A DNA stretch of 64,000 nt from Capra hircus (taxonomy: Eukaryota > Chordata > Mammalia > Artiodactyla > Bovidae), in NCBI RefSeq assembly GCF_001704415.2, contig NW_017189807.1, positions 124,001-188,000 on the forward strand, read 5' to 3'. Position 1 is the stretch's first letter. Each line of letters opens with the position of its first letter. Shown in pieces: positions 35,001 through 50,000 of this stretch. The notes under the pieces are model-generated. The model had not been told where the DNA came from. It ran no database searches and saw only the letters and a program-made list of their open reading frames with translations. The position numbers and the translations under genes were made by a program.

Positions 35001-38000
35001 TTATATTTATATGACAAAAAGACTCTGATGCTGGGAGGGATTGGGGGCAGGAGGAGAAGGGGATGACAGAGGATGAGATGGCTGGATGGCATCACTGACT
35101 CGATGGACGTGAGTCTCAGTGAACTCTGGGAGTTGGTGATGGACAGGGAGGCCTGGCGTGCTGCAATTCATGGGTTCGCAAAGAGTCGGACATGACTGAG
35201 CGACTGAACTGAACTGATATTTATATGCCAGTTCTTATTTTAGATATTAAAAAATAAATATAATAAAAATGTAGTATAACCTTCTTATTCTCTCTAAATT
35301 CTCTGTAGGCACTGTTGAACCATACTCCTCATTGGAATGTGAAGTAACATGGCAGCCAGCTTTTGATTCTCCAGAAAGGGGAGAATTTATTCTTCATGTC
35401 AGTGAAGGAAACACGCTGAAACTGAAATGTCTTGCACATGTAATGACTTCCTTTGAATATGATTTTTATTTTGCAGGTTCTAAATTGGTTGGTATGCATA
35501 TGTGTATATGAAAGTGAAAGTGTTAGTCACTCAGTCGTATCTGACTGTGTGTGTCTCCATGGACTGTAGCCCACCAGGCTCCACTGTCCGTGGAATTCTC
35601 CAGGCAAGAATAATGGAGTAGGTTGCCATGTCCTTCTCCAGGGATCGAACCCAGGTCTCCTACATTGCAGGCAGATTCTTTACTGTTTGAGCTACCCAGG
35701 AAGCCAAACAACTATGTATATATAGTTGGGTATATATACTATGTTAGTAAAATCTGATTTTGTTTGAAATACTTAGTTAACTAAATTGTCTTAGTATCTT
35801 CTTGGAGCCACTTCTCTGCCATAAATGAAGACTTTGCTAAAAAAAAAAAAGTGTCTTATCTAGAATTAACTCAGAAATCCATGGCTGTATACCAGTAATA
35901 CTAGATTATTATTAGAGACTTGATATGTATTAGAGAGTCTGTAAATATACCATAACACCACGGGAGCTGCTTAAAATTAAATTGTTTCATTAATAAATGC
36001 CAAAAATAGAGAAAATTATTTTTTTGCCCTATTGTATTGCATTTTTGCTATTCTCAGTTCAGTTCAGTTGCTTAGTCATGTCCGACTGTTTGTGACCCTG
36101 TCCATCCCTGTCCATCACCAACTCCCGGAACTTGCTCAAACTCATGTCCATCAAGTCAGTGATGCCATCAAACCATCTCATCCTCTGTCGTTCACTTCTC
36201 CTCCTGCCTTCATTCTTTCCCAGTATCAGGGTCTTTTCAAATGAGTCACTCCTTCACATCAGGTGGCCAAAGTGTTGGAGCTTCAGCTTCAGTATCAGTC
36301 CTTCCAATGAATATTCAGGACTGATTTCCTTTAGGATTGACTGGTTTGATCTCCTTGCAATCCAAGGGACTCTCAAGAGTCTTCTCCAACACCACAGTTC
36401 AAAAGCACCAATTCTTTGGCCCTCAGCTTTCTTTATAGTCCAACTCTCACATCCATACATGACTTCTGGAAAAACCATAGCTTTGACTATACAGACGTTT
36501 GTCAGCAAAGTAATGTCTCTGCTTTTTAATATGCTGTCTAGGTTTGTCATTGCTTTTCTTCCAAGGAACAAGTGTCTTTTAATTTCATGGCTGCAGTCAC
36601 CATCTGCAGTGATTTTGGAGCCCAGAAAAATAAAGTCTGTCATTGTTTCCATTGTTTCCCCATCTGTTTGCCATGAAGTGATGGGACCGATGCCATGATC
36701 TTAGTTTTCTGAATGTTGAGTTTTAACTCAGCTTTTTCACTCTCCTCTTTCACTTTCATTGAGAGGCTCTTTAGTTCCTCTTCACTTTCTACCATAAGGG
36801 TGATGTCATCTGAGGTTATTGATATTTCTCCCGGCAGTCTTGATTCCAGTTTGTGCTTCATCCAGCCCAGCATTTCGTGTGATGTACTCTGCATATAAGT
36901 TAAATAAGCAGGGTGACAATATGCAGCCTTGACATATCCTTTCCCAATTTGGAACCATTCTGTTGTTCCATTTCCGGTTCTAACTGTTGCTTCTTGACCT
37001 GCATATAGATTTCTCAGGAGGCAGGTCAGGTGGTCTGGTATTCCTGTCTCTCTAATAATTTTTCACAGTTTATTGTGATCCATACAGTCAAAGGCTTTGG
37101 CATAGTCAGTAAAGCAGAAGTAGATGTTTTTCTGGAATTCTTTTGCTTTTTCTATTATCAAGTGGATGTTGACAATTTGATCTCTGGTTCCTCTGCCTTT
37201 TCTAAATCCAGCTTGAGCATCTGGATGTTCTTGGTTCATGTACTGTTGAAGCCTGCCTTGGAGAATTTTGAGCATTAGTTTTCTAGTGTGATATGAGGGC
37301 AATGTGCGGTAGTGTAAACATTCTTTGGCATTGCCTTTCTTTGCCATTGGAATGAAAACTGACCTTTTCTAGTCCTGTGGCCACTACTGAGTTTTCCAAA
37401 TTTGCTGGCATATTGAGTGCAGCACTTAAGCAGCAGCATCTTTTAGAATTTGAAATAGCTTAGCTGGAATTCCATCACCTCTACTAGCTTTGTTTGTAGT
37501 GATGCTTCCTAAGGCCCAGTTCACTTCATGTTCCAGCATGTCTGGCTCAAGGTGAGTGATCACACCATCGTGGTTACTTGGGTCACAGCAATGTGAATCA
37601 GTTAGAACTATACATATATCTACTCTTTTTTTGTTTGTTTTAGATTCTTTTCCCAGATAGATCATTACAGAGTTTTGTGTAGAGTTCCTGATGCCAGGTG
37701 ACGCTAGTGGTAAAGAACCTGCCTGCCAATGCAGGGTGTATAAGGGACGTGAGTTCCATCCCTGAGTTGGAAAGATCCCCTGGAGGAGAGCATGGCAACC
37801 CACTCCCGTATTCTTGCCTGGAGAAAACCATTGTCAGAGGAGCCTGGCAAGCTATAATCCATAGCTTTGCGAAGAGTCAGACGTGACTGAAGCGACTTAG
37901 CATGCACATACCCATTTTGGTCATTGCAGAGTACTGAGTAGAGTTCCCTGTGCTATACAGTAGGCCCTTATTAGTTATCTATATTATATACACTAATGTG

Positions 38001-41000
38001 TATATGGGGCTTCCCTGGTGGCTCAGATGGTGAAGAATCTGCCTATAATGTAGGAGACTCAGGTTTGATTGCTGGGTTGGGAAGATCCCCTGGAGAAAGG
38101 AATGGCTACCCCCTCAAGTATTCTTGCCTGTGAAATTCCATGGATGGACGAGCCTGGTGGGCTACAGTCCATGGGGTTGCAAAGAGTTGGACATGACTGA
38201 GTGGCACAGACACTCACATATGATGTTTGTATGTCAATCTCAATCTCATAATTTATCCCTCTCCTTTCCCCATACCACCGGTAGCCATAAGGTATCATTT
38301 ATTAATTATTGTGTCTCAGATACGATGCACAATGATATTTATGTATTATCTAATTTAATCCTTGTAACAACTCTATAAGGTATATATTAATTACTCAGTT
38401 GCTGGGTATAGAAATGGAGCATTAGAATGGTTAACTATCTAGTACAAGTTCACATGTGCAGTAAATGCCCTACTTGAATTTATATCCAAAGTGATCTGCC
38501 TACACAGCGTTTGCCTTTACCCTCTCGTAAAATTTGATTTCCACTTTCCCTACACTGGGTTGATTAAGAATTAAACTCTGAGATATCAGAATACTGAATT
38601 TATTTTTGGCAAATTTTTGAAGCTCTTGAAGTTAAGTGAACTGTGAAGTGTTACTCTAAGAAAATAAAGATGGAGGAATACAAAATGATTAAATAAAATG
38701 TTCATTTAAGGTTTGTCATTAACTGTAAAGGACTTACTTGACCATTTGATCTTTTGTTAGCTTTTTTAAAAGGTTACTGTTCCAGTTATCCAAATCATGT
38801 TCTTTAAGAATATATTAAAATCTTCTTATACAATAAAAAATAATATGTATTACTTACATTAGCATCTAGAGGAATTGGGTTTCCCTGGTGGCTCAGATAG
38901 TAAAGAATCTTCCTGCAATGCAGGAGACCAGAGGTCGATCCCTGGGTTGGGAAGATCCCCTGCAGAAGGAAATGGCAACCCACTCCCGAATTCTTGCATG
39001 AAAAATCCCAAGGACAGAGGAACCTGGGGGTCACAAAAGAGTCAGACATGACTGAGTAACACTTTGAATTTTCACTTTCTGGAGGAATTAGAAATTTTGA
39101 GTTTTAGTTTGTGTTGGTTATTGTTTGTTTTCCTTTAAAATGGGAGAGGTGGATAGTATCAGCATTTCCAAAAAAGCATTTTAAATTCCAGTAGTTCTGT
39201 GAAGTGGTTTGTGTAGGACTGCATGAGGGACTCCTGTGCTTAAATAATTCTGTACATCACAGTGAACTACTTCCCCACTCTCAGATAAGCAAAGTATGCA
39301 TTATCAGTATGTTAAGCTCTTTGAGAAGACTTCTAGTAGAAACTTGCCTGGATAGTATTTTGACACACATATTATTTCCCACCTTGTACATAGTGGGGTA
39401 TGTGATCTCTAATATCCCCTACAGTGACCATTCTACACGATTCTCAGTCATGGATTTACCTCCTTCTTAGAGTTTTCTTGCTCTCCCTGCCTTCTTCAGT
39501 TTAGGATTACGTTATAAATATTCAATTCTTTTCTCTTCAACACACCATAAAATCTGATAACACTTCACATTTTAGAAATTTCTGTGAAGCTGAAAAAAGC
39601 TTGAGTTATCTGATGGATTAAAAAAAACATGTTTACAATTATTTCAATTTCATGTTCTCTTTCTTCTTATTATTAGCTTGGACACTCCAAGGTAACATTT
39701 TTAGAGCCACGGATACTCTTTAGCAATATTCCTCAAGGGCTAACAACTTGGAGGAAAGCCATTCTTCACAATGTAGGACAAAACCATGCTTATTTCAAGG
39801 TAATGTAGAATCTTGGAATCTTACTTGAATCAGATCATACTATAACTTGAAATATTTGTTTGCTATGAGTTCTGTGCCATTAATACTTTAGCCTTTATAC
39901 ATCAGCTAATGTTAATATTTTGATTTTTCATACGAGATTTATCTGAATACATTTCATCTATTGTAATACTTTGTCCTTTTAATTTCCCATAAAATTTGCC
40001 TCTTTCTGTCTCTCTCTTAGTCTCTCCTTTTTTTCTGCTCTTACCCCTCTTTTTCTTTCTTTCTGTTATTTTGTTTTACTGAAAAAAAAAGATGATGTAG
40101 AAAAAAATTGAAAAGAAACGTACTTTTTTTTTTATATTCAGTATATGCTTTTCCTTTTTTCCCTCATTTTCACTCTGTCATTAAGACTGTTATGGTAGCA
40201 AGTGGGACCTCGATAAAGACCATTCTAAAGATACTCTGTTTATAGTTATTACTCCTGATTTAATTTGTGTGGTGCGTGATATTTAAATTGGGCTTCCCTG
40301 GTGGCTCAGATAGTTAAGAATCTGACTGCAATGCAGGAGACCCAGGTTCGATCCCTGGGCGGTGGTTGTTGTTGTTGTTTAAACCAACATTAAAATCTCC
40401 TAATAGTGACAGTAGAGGTTAGTATTTGAGAGCTTTCTTTCAAGCTTTATATTTACATGTCTTCTACCCAAACAAGCAAAGGAGAATACCCTTTTCTACT
40501 CTGTTGTTCAGAATTAGTTCTTAGATCTTAGGAGGTGTTCCATCATCCTAAAAATATCTTAACCAATTTCCCTTCAAATTATTCTGACTTAAGGAATGAT
40601 AGATAAACCTAAATTGGCTTCTGACAAACCATACCTTAACTCTTTTGTTAAGTTATTTTTTGAATGTTGAAATGATATCTTAGACACTAGGCTATAAGTA
40701 AATAATAAAGAAGAGGAGGTTACTTCATCATCTTGCCTTCCCACTAACTTTGCTTTCAGTTTTTTAGGATCAGGGTAAAGGCAAGCTATCAAAATAGTAT
40801 CTAGAATTTTGGCATCTCTCCAATAGATATATCTCATTCTTTTATAAGTTTTTCAAAGTCTCAAAATGACTTCATTATCCTATTTGAATTGGAAGATGTC
40901 ACTGCTGAAAGTTCTGTTTGTGGGTTAGGGGTGCAAATCCTTGTTGAAATTCAAAATGTTTGTCTGCTGTTTGAAAATCTATTCAGATCATCTCATGCCC

Positions 41001-44000
41001 TGTACCTATAGGTCATCTCTCTATGTAGTGGTGTAGAAGCAAACTATGAAAATTTTGGAATGATAACTTTAAAGGATAATGTCACATTTCTATGAATTTT
41101 TTGATTATAGGTTTGTGACCAGAGTCTTTTGTCTATGATTAATATTGTTCCATCACAAGGAATCATTCCACTGGGGGGACTAACTGTTCTCAATATCTCC
41201 TGTACTCCTACCGTTAAAGAAAAATTTGACACAAGAGCAAAGGTATGTTTATGCATATGTGTTCTCACTTCTTATATATGTCTCTATGGATTTGTTTGGT
41301 TATGATATTTGTAATAGGTATAATGCTATAAAGTGTTGTGTACTTGTTGATTCTTAGAAAGCTTGTTTTAATGGTTTCTTCTAATGGGGATGGGTTTTAA
41401 TATTATGATACTAAAGAGTAGTTTGGGGCTTCCCTGGTGGTTCAGACGGTAAAGCATCTGCCCGCAATGTGGGAGACCCGGGTTCGATTCCTGGGTCAGG
41501 AAGATCCCCTGGAGAAGGAAATGACAGCCCACTCCAGCACTCTTGCCTGGAAAATCCCATGGACGGAGGAGCCTGATAGGCTACAGTCCATGGAGTTGTG
41601 AAGAGTCGGACACGACTAAGCAACTTCACTTTCACTTTTCACTTTCCTGCACTGGAGAAGAAAATGGCAACCCACTCCAGTGTTCTTGCCTGGAGAATCC
41701 CAGGGACGGGGGAGCCTGGTGGGCTGCTGTCTATGGGGTCACACAGAGTCGGACACTACTGACATGACTTAGCAGCAGCAGTAGCAGCAGCAGCAGCTTA
41801 ATATAATAAATATCAATTTGCTTGGCCCTGAAATAAATAACCTAATAATTATATCCTACCTTTATAAAGAATTATGTACTGAAAGATGTTTATAAATTAC
41901 ATATTATAATATATGGGCTGATATTTGGACAGAATTTTTTATATGCTATTCTGGAAAAAGTAAAAAATATAGCCACTAAAATATAGGTTTTACTGAGAGA
42001 TTAATTGGCACTGTATTTCAAAGAACTATACTGCTTTTACAAAGTTTATCTTTTAACATTATAATATAATGAGATTCATTTATTCATCTATTCCCTGGGT
42101 ATTTATTGGGCATACATTATGTGTTAGGCTCTTCTGTACATGCTAGGAATGTAAAATTGAACAAGATAGCTAGAGTCCTTGTTCTCTGAAAGTGTACAAT
42201 CTGATGGGGGATGCAAACAACTCAAAATTAAAAGATGTATGGTAAGTATAATGGTGGAGAAATGCAGTAGGCTAAGGGAGTACACAGGAGAGGTTTGCAG
42301 CCCAGGCTTAACATGGTCAGGGGCAGTTTCCAAGGGGAAGATGCATCTAAAAGACACCAAAGTTAAAAATCATCCAGAGGAAAGGGGTAGTAGTGGGGTG
42401 AAGGAGGAGGAGAAGAAAAAGTACGTAAGGGACCATGGTCAGATATAGGAGGAGAGAGCGAGCTATGAGGCAGATATGAAAAAACTTAGTTTAACATGGC
42501 TTTATAGATTGAATGAATAGTGGAGAAAAATATAAATATTTATAGACCTGTATAAATTTTAGGTCATACAGGTCCTTATCAACAATTTAGGAACTCAAAA
42601 TTTTGTCTTAAGGACTAGGAGTCTTTAAGCGTGGAGAGTTTCACAATCAGATTTGCATTTTTCAGACATCACTTGGGTTATAGAGTAGCATTCAACTGGG
42701 ACCAGTGCAATTATTAGTCTGGTAATGATGTCCAGGCAGGAGAAGATTGTGTTCTTTGTTAGGAGACAGGGTTCTAGACAAATTATGTCAAATTTAAGAG
42801 ATGAACATTTAGGGTTTGATGATTGGAAGGGGTCACATATAAGTAAAATAGTAAGTCAAGAGTTAGACAGATGAACTACATTCAATGAGAAAGAGATTAG
42901 AGGATAAGTAGCAGATTTTAGAGGGAAATCATGAGTTTGAAGCACCTTTTGCATCCCTATGTAGAGGTGTCTAATATGTCTAATAAAGAGGCCATTGCTT
43001 ATGCATATTGGTCTGAAGGCTAAGGATTAATTTTAGAGATGATAGAGATTATTTCTGTTACCCATATAAAGACCAAGAATGAGTGTAAGTGGGCTGAATA
43101 TGTTGATGAGAAGTTGAAATGATAAACTTTGTAAGAAGTTAAATAAAAAAGGAAATAGAGACAGGTAAATTGGGGCTGAAATGGAAAGAAATTACATATC
43201 ACAGACTTAGATGTCCCTATGACATGTGACATCCTAGAATTCATGTCTCTGAAAATGGGCAAGAAAGCAGGGATGATAGAGGGTTGTGAGAAATAGAGGC
43301 ACAGAAGAGTATATGATTTCTGGGGCCATGAATTTGTGAGGAGTGATATCGGTTAGGGTGCAGATGAAGTCTTGGGAGACAGAAAGGTCAAGCGAGCAAT
43401 GAGTGAGGGTAGTAAATGTGTTATGGTAGCCTGGAATTTTTCATGACCCACGAATGTAGAGGTAAGTAAAAGGGAGCCATGGGGGGTTGAGACTTATATG
43501 CATCATTCATCAGTGAAGCACATACTGATTTGTAATTACTTCTGAAGCATTGACTTATGCTTCTTATGATTTTAGTCAAGTATTTTGTTCATGTACTATA
43601 TATTCTATAAATAAAATATAGAAATCATGAAGTATGAATTAAGCAGTTCCTTTAATAAGACTGTCTAGATGGCATACTGAAACAATGGTATTTTATGGTT
43701 TGTCTATAAACAATGTCACTGATTCTGTCAAAAGAGTGAAATACATCCATAACTTTTTTTTAATTTAATTTTTATTCTTACTTTATTTTACTTTAAAATA
43801 CTGTATTGGTTTTGCCATACATTGACACGAATCCATCACGGGTGTACATGAGTTCCCAAACATGAACCCCCCTCCCACCTCCCACCCCATATCATCTCTC
43901 TGGGTCATCCCCGTGCACCAGCCCCAAGCATCCTGTATCCTGCATTGAACATAGACTGGCGATTTGTTTCTTACATGATAGTATACATGTTTCAATGCCA

Positions 44001-47000
44001 TTCTCCCAAATCATCCTACCCTCTCCCTCTCCCTCAGAGTCCAAAAGTCCACTCTACACATCATGTGTCTCTTTTGCTGTCTCACATACAGGGTCATCAT
44101 TACCATCTTTCTAAATTCCATAACTCTTTCTTAATTATAGTATACATTTAGATTTAAATCTTGAAGTTGACTGCTACCAATCTCATGTAGGTAGGGCTTT
44201 CAAGGAATGATATTTTCATGCTTCTGAGATTTTGATTAGACAATTATGTGTTCATATAATCTTCAGGCTTTGTTTTTTAGGAGTTATTCACCTAAATTCT
44301 TATTTCACTATCTTAATTTTCTTAAAAGAGATTGTTCAGGCAGTTCTTGGTCCACGGTTAGCCACTGCTACTTTCAACTTTTGTGACCTCAAGCCTCAGT
44401 TTTCCTCACTTGGAAATTAGGGTATTAAGAAAATACTGAAGATTAAAAAAAAGATAATGTATTTAGCAATGTGCTTGGACTGTATACTCAGCAATTTTTA
44501 TCTGCTCTCATTAGAATTATTGTTGTTTCGGATGGTAGTATCTTTCTATGGAAAGAAACATGTTGTACTTAGTTTCTTACTTGTTTTAATTTTGAATATC
44601 CTGTTGAAATTAGGTCAATACAAAAAGCTTACATGGAGTTTGAGGCAGTAATGTCAAGGCAAATGGGTAGAACTCTTCAATCAAATTCACAAGCTGTCAG
44701 TTAGTCCCATTTGTGGTGGAAGTTTTTAAGAGTTGAAAATTCACTTCTCTTAATTTCAATTCTACATCACAAGGAATAGGATGACAACTGCCAGAATAAA
44801 TCTTGTGACATTTATAGTATGTTATGATTATTTAAATCCTAAAATTTTATATAAATGTCAGGTAATATTGTACCTGAGAAGTATATGAGTATATTTTAGT
44901 GTGGTTTCTGCAGAATTTTATGTTTCTCCTAAATAGGTTGCTATTCGCTGTGCAAATGACATAGACCTTAGGATTGGTGGATCTGTTGAAGTTGCTGATG
45001 TTGAAATCCATCCGGTAAGTATGTTACCTATTTGTAGAATCAGTTTATGAGTGCAGTGATTTTTATTGATGTGTCCCTAGTAAGCCCGTGTAGGTTAAAA
45101 AAATTTTATTATATAGTAATGTAATATAGAAATTAATATATGTAATATAAATGTAAGTAATGAAGCAGAGTATTGAGCAGATTAAATGAAGGTTTAAGAA
45201 TTCACCACTGAATTTAAATATCAGAACGGTACCAAAATCATTAAATTATCTGTAGACTTCATCCTGATCCTACCCCTCTTAAGAGATAACTACTTTCCTG
45301 AATTTTTTCATTATTATCTCTTTATTTTTTCTAATTGGGTTGCCACATATGTATGAATTCCTTAACTGTTTATTTTTTAGTTTAGTTTGTTGATTTCTCA
45401 GCTTTATAACAAAGATATATTATCTTTGGTGCATTACTTTTAATTGAATGCTATGTTTTTAAACTTCATCTTGATTATGTGTAGCTGTATGTTATTCATT
45501 ATCCCTGCTGCTTAATAATCCATTATGTAGACATACTGTAATTTGTAGACTCATTTCATTGTCCATTCAGTTAGTGTATCTGTTTTTTTTTTTTTAATTA
45601 CAAATACTATAGCTATGAACTTCCCTCATAGCTCAGTCGGTAAAGAATGTGTCTGCAATGCAGGAGACCCAGGTTCGATTCCTGCGTTGGGAAACCCCCC
45701 TGGAGAAGGAAATGCTAACCCACTCCAGTATTCTTGCCTGGAAAATTCCATGGGGCAAGGAGCCTGGCAGGCTACGATCCATGGGGTCACAAGAGTTAGA
45801 CAAAACTTAGTGACTAAATCACCACCACCGCCATAGCTATGAACATTCATGTACATATCTTTAAGGTACTTATTTAAGAGTTTCTCTAGAGGTAGAGTTG
45901 CTGAGATTATATATATTTGACTTCACAAGATAATTTCCATGTTTTTTCTCACGTTTCCATTGCTCCATGTTCCATTGCTCCATAATTTCTTTGTAAAACT
46001 TAATGTTTGCCAGTCTATTGAGTGTAAAATGGTACCTCACTGTGGTCTTGATTTGCATTTTTAAAAATTTATTTATTTAAAAATTTTTGGTTGCTCTGGG
46101 TCCTTGTTTCTTTGTGCAGGCTTTCTCTAGTTGCTGCAAATGGGGGGCCGCTCTAGTTACGGTGCTTGGGATTCTTGTTACAGTGGCTTTTCTTGTGAAG
46201 CATGGGCTCTAGGGCATTCAGGCTTCAGTATTTAAAGCTCATGGACTCCACAGTTGTGACTCGGAGACTCAGTAGTTGTGACACATGGGCTTAGTTGCTC
46301 TGTGACATGTGGAATCTTCCCAAACCAGGGATCAGATCAAACCCGTGTCTCCTGCATTGACAGGTAGATTCTTATTCACTGTGCCACTAGAAAGTCCTGT
46401 ATTTTCTGAACTATAATCAAATTAATTTTTTGAACTATTGTTCTGTACCCTGATAAAATTTTGTTCTACAATTGGTAGAGTGCACGTGCATACTATTTTT
46501 CTTTCAGGCCAGGCCTTCAGATCTGTTCTTATCTATCCAAAGAAACTTTCCCTGATCCTTTAAAAAACCCATATGTCCCTCCTTTGTGATATTTATGTTA
46601 CAAACATCTTAAATTCTGGGAACATGTCCATTGTAACCATAGTCATATTATTTTCCGCTTATTTGCCCTTTTGTTTTTCTCTCCCCCATGACTGGTACCA
46701 TTCAGGTTCTGAACTGCTGGTTGTCTCAGGTAGGGCCTTACCACCAGTCTGGACTTTAATAGCATCACCACAATTTTAGGCTTTAAGTTACAATTTTCTA
46801 ACCTTTCTTTTATTCAGCATTGAAGGCATGGTAAGTCCAGACAGACTGACAGATACTAAGCTAGCTTGGCTATGATAATTTTAGGTGATTTCTGGAGTAT
46901 CCATATTGCTTTTTTCCCATTGCTATGGTGTCCTCCTTTGTACAACATTAGACAAATATGGAGACTTTTAGTACTGTATTTCTTTGTGGCAGGCTTTGCA

Positions 47001-50000
47001 TATTATATTACAACTGAGTAATTCATAGGACTTTACATTAATGTATATTTATCAATATTCCCTAATTATTTTGGATTTTTAAACATTGCTGCCTAGTTAC
47101 CATTTTAAAACAGTATTCTAGTGTTTCCAGACATTTTAAGCAATATATCTAATAATTATGAGAAGGAAATGGCAACCCACTCCAGTATTCTTGCCTGGAG
47201 GATCCCATAGACGGAAGAGCCTGGCAGGCTATAGTCCACGGGGTCGCAAAGAGTCAGACACGACTGAGCAACTGGAGAGAGAGAGAAAGAATGTGTGTCT
47301 TAATAACAATTAGGGAATTTTATCCAAATGAGCCTATGGGAAAGACCAGAGTGGGATAAGAGGAATGATTTGTTGCATATATGAGGCATCAAACTTTTAC
47401 TACCTGTTTTGGATTTTACAAGTTTCACTTGTAGAACTGAGTTGATATTTTGTGTGCTAAGTTGTTTCAGTCGTGTCCGACTCTTTGTGACCCTATGAAC
47501 TGTAACCTGCCAGACTCCTCTGTCCATGGGATTTCCCAGGCAAAAACACTGGAGTGGGTTGCCGTGCCCTCCTCCAGAGGATCTTCCTGACCCAGGGATC
47601 GAAACTGTGTCTCTTGCATCTCCCGCACTGGCAGACAGATTCTTTACCACTAGCGCCAACAACTGAAGCAAATAGTGGACAGTTGACTTTAATGCCATGT
47701 TTTTCTCGACATCAGGATACTGTTGTCTCTTTCTCTTTTAATGCTGTATATGATTCTTTTACTAAGGAACTATAGGGTACCTATAGTTACTCCACCAGAA
47801 GAGGAATCCTACAGAGTTTTTTGGTATAGGCACATCCCTGTCATGTAAGTTAAAGTTAAGATACATTCAGTTAACATTCCTTATATATTTAAGCTAGATG
47901 TCAGATAGATACAAGGCAAAAATAAATGAGACGTAAGATTCACTAGGAGACACAGATAAATATACAAATCAATGGATTTGTGATGTCATAATGTAAGTAA
48001 ACATAAGGAACAGAAGTAGTCTTGAGTAGACTGTAATTAACTGGCTTATCCAGCTGGTGTTTGAAGGATGCATAGTATTTTATCAGGCAATTGCAAGTTA
48101 GAGAAGGGTCTTCCTGACAGAAGAGATATGTCGATAAAGACACAGAGGGTAGCAGTGTCAGTAGGTTGGAAATGACAGGTATACAGCTTGCTGAAATACA
48201 AAGTGGTAGGGGCGAGAGTAGAGCTAGGTGAGGCTGGAACATGAGGCGGGGGAAGGTCATGGTGAACTTTATGAGCCCTCCTAATGAACTTGACATTGTC
48301 CTGTAGATGGAAGAGAATCATCACATTTTAAGACAAGAAGTCATGTGGTCAGATTTTCAATTAGTTTACTTGTGACTTAGTTGTGGAACGGAGAATTGGA
48401 GAAAGTCAAAATCTAGAAATGAAATGAAAAGTGACCAGTTGCTAACTTTATACAATTGCAATAAAGATAAGAGGTGAAGGAGGCAGAATTAATGGGACTT
48501 GATAACTGATTACATGCAGGAGAGAGGAAGAAGAAAAATATAATGAATTTGTATAGCGTTCTCATTTAGTTGATAAATCACGTCAGATTCTATTGCGACC
48601 CCATAGACTCTTGCCTGGAGAATCCCAGGGACGGGGGAGCCTGATGGGCTGCCGTCTATGGGGTCGCACAGAGTCGCACACAACTGAAGTGACTTAGCAG
48701 CAGACTGTAGTCTGCCAGGCTCCTCTGTCCTTGGAATTTCCCAGGCTAGAATACTGGAATGGGTTGCCATTTCCTGCTCCAGGGGATCTTCCCAATCCAG
48801 GAATCAAACCTGTGTCTCCTGCATTGGGAGGTAGTTTCTTTACCACTGAGCCTCCTGGGAAGCCCAGTTTGTAGAGTGTGCCACCATTAATAATGTCCTT
48901 GAAAAACATAAGAGTGTAATTTTTTATTGAGGTATAATTGACATATAACATTATGTTAGTTTCAGGTGTACAATATGATTCAATATTTGTATATATTGTG
49001 AAGTGTTCACCATGGTAAGTCTAGTTATCATCTGTCACCAAGCATAATCTTTTTTTTTTTTTTTCTAATGACAAGGGCTTTTAAGATCTCCTGTCTTACA
49101 GTATAATTTTTAGTTTACATTGTCTTTATTAACTGTTACTCTGCCTTCTATTTATTATTTCTTTTTTTTGTTTGTTTTTTAGAATACATTTAACTTCACT
49201 GGCACCTATGTTGGTTCTACTCAGATTATGCCATTTTTACTAAAAAACAAAGGTATAACACGTGCCAGAGTAGAGTTTAATCTGGAAGATGCTGATAGTT
49301 TTTCACTGGATTTTAAAGGCAAATCAGGTACATATTTTATACCCCGATGATATTATTATAAAAGTAAAATAAGTTTAAGTTGCTCAAAGAAATGTTGAGT
49401 ACTGTGAAGGGCAGTTGTTCTTAATATTTTTAATGACTCAGTGCATGTTTTTCTTATATCCTATAGCAAATCTTGGTTCTATTTTTATAAATACACCTGT
49501 ATTAATATCAGAAGACTGGTAATACATGGCAATTAACTATGCTTACTAATAGATATAATAGGCTAAGTATGCTATATATAAGTATATACTATAAATGAAA
49601 ATAAAATTATTAATTGCTAGTTTTAACTGCTTAAGAATTTTAGCTAAATATTTTAGAGAGCTCTCTCTGTTTAACTATATATTAAGTATCTTTATGTTAA
49701 ATTGTTTGAAAAAATATACTTTTATAAATATATTTCAATTGTTTACCTCAGGTGTTGTCAAACTAAGATCTATGGGCTAAATCTGGCCTGGCCCCTCTTT
49801 TTATAAATAAAGTTTTATTAGAACACAGGCATACTCATTTGTTTGTATATTGTTTATAGATACTTTTATAATGGCAGAGTTGAATAGTTGTGACAGAAAC
49901 CATATGGCTTGCAAAACCGAAAATATTTACTGTCAAAACCCTTACAGAAAACTGTTTGTCAACCATTGCTTTAGTCATTTTTTATTCAGCACATATTTGT

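Larger units (their letters stand above)
37591..38295 (-). mobile_element. L1 fragment split by two Bov-tA copies
   Basis: L1 text (gattcttttcccagatagatc, cagagtactgagtagagttcc, caatctcaatctcataattt) occurs in three pieces, with Bov-tA copies at 37692-37906 and 38007-38215, both on the + strand. Confidence 0.75.
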
